Assembly: GCF_003024515.2 (NCBI RefSeq)
Contig: NZ_PYIX02000009.1
Coordinates: 1-64,000, forward strand
Length of the DNA stretch: 64,000 nt
From: Acinetobacter sichuanensis
Lineage (GTDB): Bacteria > Pseudomonadota > Gammaproteobacteria > Pseudomonadales > Moraxellaceae
Direction of reading: 5' to 3'
Position 1 is the first letter of the stretch. Every line of letters starts with the position of its first letter. Shown piece after piece: positions 47,285 through 54,501 of this stretch. The position numbers were made by a program, and so were the translations under genes. Under the pieces are notes generated by a model, which was given only the letters and a program-made list of their open reading frames with translations, searched no databases and had not been told where the DNA came from.

Positions 47285-47874
47285 GGTTCATCCTTCAGTT
47301 GACCTTGCAATAAGGCTTGGGCATCAATCAGTCTGCGCGACATTTCGCCCATGGTCATACGATGACTCATGGCATTTTTACGCAACAGGGCAAAGGCACT
47401 TTCTTCATTAAGATGATGCAGTTTCATCAATAAAACTTTTGCTTTATCAATATCTTTTCGGTCAGCGAGTTTGGTTTTGGTGTCTTTGAGGTCATTTGCC
47501 AATTTCTGATGTTTTTTAAATTGTTCAATGGAAATTTCCAAAATGGCTTCAAGTTTGTTGGGATCAATCCCATCAATAATATAGGCGGTAATGCCTGCAT
47601 CAATTGCATTTTTAATGGTGTCTTTTTGACTGTTTTTGGTAAATAAAACTGTGGGCAAATCGAACTGACTGACGCAATTTTCAATCAAATCACGATGTGG
47701 ATTATCCATATCCAATAAAATAATATCTGCCTGTAATTGTTTTAAGGGTGTTAGATTGACATGATCAATGCTCAGACATGCCACTACATCGAAATCATGT
47801 TCACGTAAGGACTGTTCAATCAAATGTGCACGCGCCAAATCATCATCGATCAGCGCAATTTTGAGTTTAGGCAT
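47281..47874 (-). CDS. nasT: ANTAR-domain antiterminator (NasT)
   Basis: 197 residues from the ATG at 47874. A response-regulator-like receiver domain (KIALIDDDLARAHLIEQSL, residues 4-22) is followed by a C-terminal ANTAR RNA-binding domain (about residues 135-190: DKAKVLLMKLHHLNEESAFALLRKNAM). It binds the paired hexaloop hairpins found in the leader at 48256-48304 and allows transcription into the nitrate genes. The upstream in-frame extension to 48009 is not family-like. No good ribosome binding site is visible. Confidence 0.9.
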   Translation of the reverse strand: MPKLKIALIDDDLARAHLIEQSLREHDFDVVACLSIDHVNLTPLKQLQADIILLDMDNPHRDLIENCVSQFDLPTVLFTKNSQKDTIKNAIDAGITAYIIDGIDPNKLEAILEISIEQFKKHQKLANDLKDTKTKLADRKDIDKAKVLLMKLHHLNEESAFALLRKNAMSHRMTMGEMSRRLIDAQALLQGQLKDEP

Positions 47875-48228
47875 GGGTTTTTCTACACAGATGTGCAACT
47901 TTTCAGAAAATTTGTAAGCAAAATAAATGCCAATATGCCATTCATTGCTTTTTTCAAAGATGAGAACTCTTTTTGCTAAAACATGCCTAAAGATATTCAC
48001 AAAAATCAACGCTTCTATTGACCCTGACTTAATGCTTTAAAACATTGCATAAGTTTAATGCTTATTTGCTCAAGACAAGACTGCACCACTTTTGCACATT
48101 CAGCACATCAACAATGCAGTTGAGTTTTGAAACCATTTTCATATTTTCCTTATAAAATAAATGTAAAATTTTAAATTTATATAAATAAAGCAATAATTTT
48201 CATAATCTTATAATTTTTTATAAAATAT
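47875..48228. other. Gene-free region upstream of the nitrate operon
   Basis: About 350 bp of AT-rich DNA between divergent nasT and the sigma-54 promoter. The only notable site is an NtrC-like dyad at 48082-48096. No coding sequence with family support was seen. Confidence 0.6.
48082..48096. promoter_or_regulatory. Possible NtrC enhancer site
   Basis: TGCACCACTTTTGCA is a partial match to the NtrC consensus dyad (TGCACC-N-GGTGCA), about 130 bp before the sigma-54 promoter, which is a typical enhancer distance. The right half-site is imperfect. Confidence 0.42.
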
Positions 48229-48244
48229 TGGCATAGTCATTGCT
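48229..48244 (+). promoter_or_regulatory. Sigma-54 promoter of the nitrate operon
   Basis: TGGCATAGTCATTGCT fits the consensus TGGCAYR-N4-TTGCW exactly, with GG at 48230-48231 and GC at 48242-48243. Transcription should begin near 48255, right before the first leader hairpin. It implies nitrogen control through NtrC. Confidence 0.85.
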
Positions 48245-48255
48245 ATATTTTCCAT

Positions 48256-48304
48256 GAGTCAAAGACGACTCCAATAAAATTTGTAAGACGGCCAACGATG
48301 TCCG
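48256..48304 (+). ncRNA. ANTAR two-hairpin leader RNA
   Basis: Hairpin 1: GAGTC (48256-48260), loop AAAGAC, GACTC (48267-48271). Hairpin 2: CGGCC (48289-48293), loop AACGAT, GTCCG (48300-48304) with one mismatch. Both are 6-nt loops with A at position 1 and G at position 4, the defining features of RNAs bound by ANTAR proteins. NasT, encoded divergently, is the expected ligand. No clear intrinsic terminator was found downstream. Confidence 0.82.
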
Positions 48305-48374
48305 CTCTGATCGCTTCAGTCATCTGTTTATTCAGTGATTGTAAAAACACGCTCAGTTCAGTCAGGAGAAGGTT

Positions 48375-49745
48375 ATGTCTTCAAATTTAGAAGCAAAAAA
48401 AGCAACAAAAATCAGTCTTTTTAGTTTTAGCAGCGCAGCAATGAGAGCCTTCCATATGAGTTGGCTCGCGTTTTTTGTCTGTTTCTTTGCATGGTTTGCC
48501 TGTGCACCTTTAATGCCTGTCATCGCAGGGGAATTTCATCTCACTAAAGATCAGATTGCCAATATCAACATTGCTGCTGTCGCCATCACCATTTTGGTTC
48601 GTTTAATGGTTGGACCACTGTGTGATAAATACGGTCCACGTAAAACCTACACTGCATTATTGATCATTGGCAGTATTCCTGTTTTTGGTGTGGCATGCGC
48701 CAATAGTTATGAATCTTTTCTCTTTTTCCGCTTATTGATCGGGGCGATTGGGGCGAGTTTTGTGATTACCCAATATCACACAAGCATCATGTTTGCGCCG
48801 AATGTGGTCGGGACTGCCAATGCCACCACAGCAGGTTGGGGCAATGCAGGTGGTGGTGCCACACAAGCTTTAATGCCGTTAATGCTCAGTGCTTTGGTGA
48901 TGTTTGGCGTTGAACAAGCGATGGGATGGCGAGTGGCGCTAATCGTTCCGGGTGTGATGATGCTGATTGTGGGGGTAATGTATTGGACATTTACCCAAGA
49001 CTGTCCACAAGGTGACTTTAAGGAACTGCGTGCGCAAGGCGTACATGTCGGTAGCGATAAAAAAGGCGGTGTTGCGATTTTAAAACATGCTGCCAAAAAC
49101 TACCGTGTATGGATTTTATTTGGTGCGTATGCAGCGTGTTTCGGGATTGAAATCTTCATTCATAACATTGTGGCAATGTACTACGTCGATCATTTCAGCT
49201 TTGGTTTAAAAGAAGCAGGTATGGCAGCAGGGATCTTCGGTTTACTTGCGCTATTTGCCCGTGCTTTAGGTGGGATTGTTTCAGACAAAGTGGCGACTAA
49301 AAAAGGCTTAGATGGTCGTACTAAAGTGTTGTTTGCCATGATTTTAATGGAAGGTTTATTCCTCATCGTATTCTCACAAATGAATACAGCCATTTACGCC
49401 ATTCTTGCGATGACTGTATTTGCTTTATTTACCCACATGGCATGTGGTGCAACCTATGCACTTGTACCATTCATTGACCGTGATGCTTTGGGCGGTGTAG
49501 CTGGCATTATTGGTGCGGGTGGTAACATCGGTGCTGTAGCAGCAGGGTTCTTACTCAAAGGCATGTTGGACATTCAAACGACATTGATGGTACTTGGCGG
49601 CTTGGTGGTGATTGCAGCAAGTTTTGTGTTGATGATTCGCTTCTCCGTTGAGCATAAAGAGAAAGAGCAAAAGTTATTTGAAGCGGCAGTACTTGAGCGT
49701 CAAAGCCTTGAGCAAGAAGCCATCAGTCTGAAAAATAGCGTTTAA
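48375..49745 (+). CDS. narK: Nitrate/nitrite porter (NarK/NrtP family)
   Basis: MFS transporter of 456 residues in the nitrate-nitrite porter family. Both signature segments are present: GWGNAGGGATQALMPL near residue 154 and GAGGNIGAVAAGF in the second half. It imports nitrate across the inner membrane for assimilation. It is the first gene of the operon behind the sigma-54 promoter and ANTAR leader, with AGGAGAAGG before the ATG. NasA is another name used for such transporters. Confidence 0.92.
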   Translation: MSSNLEAKKATKISLFSFSSAAMRAFHMSWLAFFVCFFAWFACAPLMPVIAGEFHLTKDQIANINIAAVAITILVRLMVGPLCDKYGPRKTYTALLIIGSIPVFGVACANSYESFLFFRLLIGAIGASFVITQYHTSIMFAPNVVGTANATTAGWGNAGGGATQALMPLMLSALVMFGVEQAMGWRVALIVPGVMMLIVGVMYWTFTQDCPQGDFKELRAQGVHVGSDKKGGVAILKHAAKNYRVWILFGAYAACFGIEIFIHNIVAMYYVDHFSFGLKEAGMAAGIFGLLALFARALGGIVSDKVATKKGLDGRTKVLFAMILMEGLFLIVFSQMNTAIYAILAMTVFALFTHMACGATYALVPFIDRDALGGVAGIIGAGGNIGAVAAGFLLKGMLDIQTTLMVLGGLVVIAASFVLMIRFSVEHKEKEQKLFEAAVLERQSLEQEAISLKNSV

Positions 49746-49781
49746 CCACAACAATAACAACAAAATTTGAGGAGAATTGCA

Positions 49782-52328
49782 ATGAAACTAGTCATGATTG
49801 GTCACGGAATGGTCGGACACAAATTCATTGAATCTGTGTTGGAACATGCAGGTGATGAAGTTGAAATTACCATCTTGGCAGAAGAACCCCGTTTAGCCTA
49901 TGACCGTGTGCATTTAACTGAATATTTCACAGGTAAATCGGCAAAAGATTTAACTCTGTGTCGCTCAGATTTTGCCGATGCCTATGGGATTGATCTGCGT
50001 TTAAGCACCAAAGCAACAGCGATTGATACAGTCAATAAGTTGATCACCACCAATCACGGCGATGTCATTAGCTATGACAAACTCGTTCTTGCTACAGGTT
50101 CTTATGCTTTTGTTCCACCGATTCCGGGCAATGACCGCCAAAACTGTTTTGTGTACCGCACCATTGAAGACCTAGATGCACTCAAACAAGCAAGTTTAAA
50201 TGCAAAAACAGGTGTGGTGATTGGTGGTGGTTTACTCGGTTTAGAAGCAGCTAAGGCATTACGTGATCTTGATTTAGAAACCCATGTCGTTGAATTTGCA
50301 CCACGTTTAATGGCGGTTCAAATTGATGATTTGGGTGGAAAAGTTCTACGCTCTAAGATCGAAAATTTGGGGGTAAAAGTTCATACCCAAAAGGCTACTT
50401 CTTCAATTGAAGATGGCGTAAATACCACGCATGTGATGAAATTTGCGGATGGTTCTGAGCTTGAAACCGATATTGTGCTGTTTTCAGCAGGTATTCGCCC
50501 ACGTGATGAACTCGCACGAATCAGTGGTTTAGCCATTGGTGAGCGTGGCGGGATCATCATCAATGATTATTGCCAAACCTCTGATGCAGACATTTATGCG
50601 ATTGGTGAATGTGCATTATGGCAAAACAAAATCTACGGTTTGGTTGCACCGGGCTATGACATGGCACGGATTGCGGCAAAACATGTACTGCAACAAAGTT
50701 GTAATGAGTTCGCTGGTGCAGATATGAGCACTAAGCTGAAACTTATGGGTGTAGATGTTGCCTCAGTAGGTGATGCACATGCCATGACCCCAAATGCACT
50801 GAGCTATTTCTATGCTGATGAAGACACGATGGTGTATAAAAAAATCGTGGTCAATGCAGAAAAAACCAAGCTACTTGGTGCCGTGTTGGTCGGTTGTGCT
50901 AAGGAATATAACGACTTATTGCAAATGATGCTGAATGGATTGGACGTTCCCGAAAATCCTGAAAGTTTAATCATGCCCGGCTATGCACAATCATCTGCAA
51001 AATCAGGTGGAAGTGGTGTAGACCTACTACCCGACAGTGCCACCATTTGTTCATGTAATAATGTGTCTAAAGCCGATATTTGTTCAGCAATTGCGGATGG
51101 TTCAACTTCTTTAGGCGCACTGAAAAAATGCACCAAAGCAGCAACCGCATGTGGAGGTTGTGCACCATTAGTGACTCAGGTTTTAAAATCAGAATTACAA
51201 CGACAAGGGGTGACAGTCAATAATCATCTTTGTGAACACTTTGCTTATTCACGCCAAGAGTTGTATCACTTGGTACGTGTCAATGAAATCAAGACTTTTG
51301 ATGATCTGATTCAACAGCATGGGCATGGTTTAGGTTGCGATATTTGTAAACCAACGGCTGCAAATATTCTCGCTTCCTGTTGGAATGACTTTGTGCTGAA
51401 ACCAAGCCACGCAGGGCTTCAAGACAGTAATGACTACTATCTTGGTAACATTCAAAAAGATGGTTCTTATTCGGTTGTGCCGCGTATGGCAGGCGGTGAA
51501 GTGACACCTGATGGTTTGATTGCGATTGGTCAAATTGCCAAAGAATATGGTTTATATACCAAACTGACAAGTGGTCAGCGTGTGGATATGTTTGGCGCAC
51601 AATTGCATCAACTGCCTGAAATTTGGAAAAAACTGATTGATGCAGGTTTTGAATCAGGTCATGCCTACGGTAAATCATTACGTACAGTCAAATCCTGTGT
51701 CGGTAGTACATGGTGCCGCTATGGTGTGGATGATTCTGTCGGTTTAGCCATTTTCCTTGAAAATCGCTACAAGGGTTTACGTTCACCACATAAACTCAAA
51801 ATGGCTGTTTCAGGTTGTACCCGTGAATGTGCCGAAGCACAAAGTAAAGATGTCGGTGTGATTGCGACTGAGAAAGGTTGGAATTTATATGTTTGTGGCA
51901 ATGGTGGGATGAAACCACGCCATGCCGAACTGCTTGCTTCTGACTTAGATACCCAAACGCTCATCAAATATATCGACCGATTCTTTATGTTCTATATCCA
52001 AACGGCGGATCGTTTGCAACGGACTTCTGTGTGGCGCGACAACATGGAAGGTGGTTTGGATTATCTCAAAGATGTAGTGGTCAATGATTCTTTAGGAGTC
52101 GCTACCGAACTTGAACGCCGTATGAGTCATGTGGTCGGGACTTACCAAGATGAATGGCGTACTGCAGTTGAAGACCCTGAAGTGCGTAAACGTTTTGTCA
52201 CCTTTATCAATGCCAAAGCGGAACAACAACAAGATCCACATATCCAATTTGCAGAGGTTCGTGGGCAAATTCGCCCAAAAACCGAAGCTGAACGTGATGT
52301 GAGTCGTATTCCTGTGGTTGAGGCTTAA
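49782..52328 (+). CDS. nirB: NAD(P)H nitrite reductase large subunit (NirB)
   Basis: 848-residue siroheme enzyme that reduces nitrite to ammonium in the cytoplasm. Domains in order: FAD/NAD reductase module (MKLVMIGHGMVGHKF onward), a BFD-like [2Fe-2S] domain near residues 420-475 (CSCNNVSK and CGGCAP), then ferredoxin and siroheme domains. The siroheme-[4Fe-4S] cysteines are in SCVGSTWC (near residue 640) and SGCTRECAEA (near 678). The ATG at 49782 with GAGGAG upstream is chosen over the TTG at 49767. It lies 36 bp after the transporter. Confidence 0.95.
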   Translation: MKLVMIGHGMVGHKFIESVLEHAGDEVEITILAEEPRLAYDRVHLTEYFTGKSAKDLTLCRSDFADAYGIDLRLSTKATAIDTVNKLITTNHGDVISYDKLVLATGSYAFVPPIPGNDRQNCFVYRTIEDLDALKQASLNAKTGVVIGGGLLGLEAAKALRDLDLETHVVEFAPRLMAVQIDDLGGKVLRSKIENLGVKVHTQKATSSIEDGVNTTHVMKFADGSELETDIVLFSAGIRPRDELARISGLAIGERGGIIINDYCQTSDADIYAIGECALWQNKIYGLVAPGYDMARIAAKHVLQQSCNEFAGADMSTKLKLMGVDVASVGDAHAMTPNALSYFYADEDTMVYKKIVVNAEKTKLLGAVLVGCAKEYNDLLQMMLNGLDVPENPESLIMPGYAQSSAKSGGSGVDLLPDSATICSCNNVSKADICSAIADGSTSLGALKKCTKAATACGGCAPLVTQVLKSELQRQGVTVNNHLCEHFAYSRQELYHLVRVNEIKTFDDLIQQHGHGLGCDICKPTAANILASCWNDFVLKPSHAGLQDSNDYYLGNIQKDGSYSVVPRMAGGEVTPDGLIAIGQIAKEYGLYTKLTSGQRVDMFGAQLHQLPEIWKKLIDAGFESGHAYGKSLRTVKSCVGSTWCRYGVDDSVGLAIFLENRYKGLRSPHKLKMAVSGCTRECAEAQSKDVGVIATEKGWNLYVCGNGGMKPRHAELLASDLDTQTLIKYIDRFFMFYIQTADRLQRTSVWRDNMEGGLDYLKDVVVNDSLGVATELERRMSHVVGTYQDEWRTAVEDPEVRKRFVTFINAKAEQQQDPHIQFAEVRGQIRPKTEAERDVSRIPVVEA

Positions 52329-52442
52329 TGAAAGCAATAGAAAACTTGCAAAAGTTAAAATGAAAATTTTCCATTTTTCAAATTAAAAGTGCCTGCTCAT
52401 ATACCAAATATGATAGGAACACAGCTTTAGGGGGGGCGAATA

Positions 52443-52474
52443 CCTCACCCTAACCCTCTCCTCATAGGAGAGGG
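52443..52474 (+). repeat. Hairpin repeat, copy D (nirB to NirD-fusion gap)
   Basis: A pyrimidine arm CCTCACCC (52443-52450), TAA, a second arm CCCTCTCCT (52454-52462), a 3-nt loop and AGGAGAGGG (52466-52474). It has the same layout as the copies in the pca operon and before nasA. Confidence 0.75.
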
Positions 52475-52556
52475 AACCTAAATCTGAAATGAATTGATGG
52501 ATAAAGAACTTAAGCAAGAGATCTAAAAAGCTAAAGAGTGGAAAGAGGAACATAAG

Positions 52557-54179
52557 ATGACAATTTTAAAAGAAATGAATGATTTAGATTGGATTGATAT
52601 TTGTAGTTTGGAAGACATTACCGCAAATACAGGTGTTGGCGCGTTGATTGAAAACCAACAAATTGCCATTTTCCGTGTGGGTTCTGAAAAGCGTGTTTAT
52701 GCGCTCAGCAACCAAGATCCATTTAGTAAAGCTTTTGTGATGGCTCGTGGCATCATTGGTGATGTGCAAGGCGAACGTGTGATTGCTTCACCCATTTACA
52801 AACAGCATTTCAGCTTGGCAACAGGGCGTTGTTTGGAAGATAAAGAGCAAAAATTGTTGGTTTTTCCGAGCAAAATTGAAAATGGTCGAGTGATGATTAG
52901 CCCGACACCACAAAAAACTTATATTACCAATAACGGCACTTCACAGGAAAAAATGAAGTTGGTGTTAATTGGCAATGGTTTGGCAGGTATGCGTTGTCTT
53001 GAAGATTTGCTTGATATGGCACCTGATCGTTATGAAGTCACGGTGATTGGTGAAGAGCCGTGGGGCAACTATAACCGCATTATGTTATCGCCTGTATTGT
53101 CAGGAGATAAAACCATTGAAGACATTATGTTGCACCCACATGCATGGTATAGCGATAAAAATATTCGCTTTATTGCAGGTGATGCAGCGGTGCGTATCGA
53201 CCGTCCTCGTAAGCAGATTTATACCGAAAAAGGTTTAATGGTGGATTATGACCGACTGATTTTAGCCACAGGTTCGAAACCATTTGTGCCACCTGTTAAG
53301 GGTGCAGATTTGGAGGGTGTGATCAGTTTCCGTGATATTTATGATGTCAATAAAATGCTCGATTATTGTCAGTCTAAACAAAATGCGGTTGTGATTGGTG
53401 GTGGTCTTTTAGGTTTAGAAGCCGCTTATGGTTTAAAACAACGTGGTATGAATGTCACGGTTTTGCATTTGATGGATCGCATTATGGAACGCCAACTCGA
53501 TGGTAAAGCGAGTCAAATGTTAAAAACCTCGATTGAGCAAAAGGGTATTCGCATTATTACTGAAGCCAATACTGAAGAATTAATGGGTGAAAATGGTCAT
53601 GTAACGCATGTTCGACTTAAAGATGGAACAATTCTAAGTGCAGATTTGGTGGTCTTTGCTGTGGGTATTCGCCCAAATATGGCTTTGGCACAAAGTGCGG
53701 GCTTGCGTTGTAATCGTGGCGTGTTGGTCAATGACACTATGCAAACTTATGACCCAAGCATTTATGCAGTAGGTGAATGTATTGAGCATCGTCAGCAAAC
53801 ATTTGGTTTAGTTGAGCCTTTATGGGGTCAAGCCTTTATTTGTGCCTCGCATTTGGCAGAGCATGGCAGTCTGACCTTTAAAGCACCAACTGTTCCGACA
53901 CAGTTAAAAGTCAGTGGCTGTGATGTGTTTTCAGCAGGCAGAATTGATCTTGAAAAGAATACTGATGAGGAGTTTGAAGACATCGTGTTGAATGATGAAA
54001 AACGTCAGATTTATAAACGCATTATTATTCAAAAAGATAAAGTCATTGGCGCGGTGTTGTTTGGTGATACTGAAGATGGTACTTGGTATGCAGAATTGAT
54101 TTCGGATCAAACCTCTATTTCTTCGATTCGTAATAAATTGCTGTTTGGTAAGGATTTTGCTTTGAAGAAGGCAGGGTGA
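52557..54179 (+). CDS. NirD-like domain fused to FAD/NAD reductase
   Basis: 540 residues. The first ~115 (DLDWIDICSLEDI ... ASPIYKQHFSLATGRCLE) resemble the nitrite reductase small subunit NirD, a Rieske-fold domain. From about residue 139 a rubredoxin-reductase-like module begins (KLVLIGNGLAGMRCLEDLL), with a second nucleotide motif VVIGGGLLGLEAA. This module is paralogous to the N-terminal part of NirB. In most bacteria NirD is a separate protein of about 110 residues. The reductase half could feed electrons to NasA, as NasB does elsewhere. AGAGGA at 52544-52549 precedes the ATG. Confidence 0.85.
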   Translation: MTILKEMNDLDWIDICSLEDITANTGVGALIENQQIAIFRVGSEKRVYALSNQDPFSKAFVMARGIIGDVQGERVIASPIYKQHFSLATGRCLEDKEQKLLVFPSKIENGRVMISPTPQKTYITNNGTSQEKMKLVLIGNGLAGMRCLEDLLDMAPDRYEVTVIGEEPWGNYNRIMLSPVLSGDKTIEDIMLHPHAWYSDKNIRFIAGDAAVRIDRPRKQIYTEKGLMVDYDRLILATGSKPFVPPVKGADLEGVISFRDIYDVNKMLDYCQSKQNAVVIGGGLLGLEAAYGLKQRGMNVTVLHLMDRIMERQLDGKASQMLKTSIEQKGIRIITEANTEELMGENGHVTHVRLKDGTILSADLVVFAVGIRPNMALAQSAGLRCNRGVLVNDTMQTYDPSIYAVGECIEHRQQTFGLVEPLWGQAFICASHLAEHGSLTFKAPTVPTQLKVSGCDVFSAGRIDLEKNTDEEFEDIVLNDEKRQIYKRIIIQKDKVIGAVLFGDTEDGTWYAELISDQTSISSIRNKLLFGKDFALKKAG

Positions 54180-54220
54180 TGTTTTTTTAACTTAGATGAG
54201 AAATCGATTTAATTAAACTA

Positions 54221-54250
54221 CCTCCCCTAACCCCTCCTGAAAGGAGGGGG
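54221..54250 (+). repeat. Hairpin repeat, copy C (before nasA)
   Basis: CCTCCCC, TAA, then CCCCTCCT (54231-54238), loop GAA, AGGAGGGG (54242-54249). On the minus strand, copy B at 758-787 has the same loop and nearly the same arms. Confidence 0.75.
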
Positions 54251-54286
54251 ATAGATTTTCTAATAGTTAATTTGATACACGAAAAC

Positions 54287-54384
54287 GTCATTCACAACTG
54301 TCCGAGACAGGACTACTTCTGAAAATTAATGTTTCTGTGAATAGTTTGCGATATAGACGGAATAGAACGAGTTTTGTGAATGAC
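54287..54384. repeat. Inverted repeat pair around an internal hairpin
   Basis: GTCATTCACAA (54287-54297) and TTGTGAATGAC (54374-54384) are perfect 11-bp inverted arms about 76 bp apart. Directly inside the left arm is CTGTC-CGA-GACAG (54298-54310). It may be a small miniature transposable element remnant. Confidence 0.55.
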
Positions 54385-54394
54385 AATGGTTTTG

Positions 54395-54420
54395 CCTACT
54401 TTTCCCGTAAGAAAAGTAGG
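54395..54420 (+). repeat. 10-bp stem hairpin before nasA
   Basis: CCTACTTTTC (54395-54404), loop CCGTAA, GAAAAGTAGG (54411-54420). It is a perfect stem in a non-coding gap with no T-run, so it is more likely a repeat element than a terminator. Confidence 0.65.
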
Positions 54421-54501
54421 TCGAACCGAAGGTTAAGCTTGAAATATAAACATAGTAGAAAAGACACCGTTTTGAACGATTTAACAGGAGCACAGCAGAA
54501 A

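Larger units (their letters stand above)
54180..54501. other. Structured gene-free region before nasA
   Basis: 322 bp holding hairpin repeat copy C (54221-54250), an 11-bp inverted repeat pair (54287-54297 with 54374-54384), a small hairpin CTGTC-CGA-GACAG (54298-54310), and a 10-bp stem hairpin (54395-54420). An open frame runs through it into nasA, but it encodes no family-like sequence and is probably not translated. Confidence 0.65.

Noticed and set aside
54337..54501. 55-residue extension of nasA
   Set aside because: It is encoded by repeat-rich DNA and has no family similarity. The ATG at 54502 precedes the conserved CPYCGVGC motif at the normal distance.
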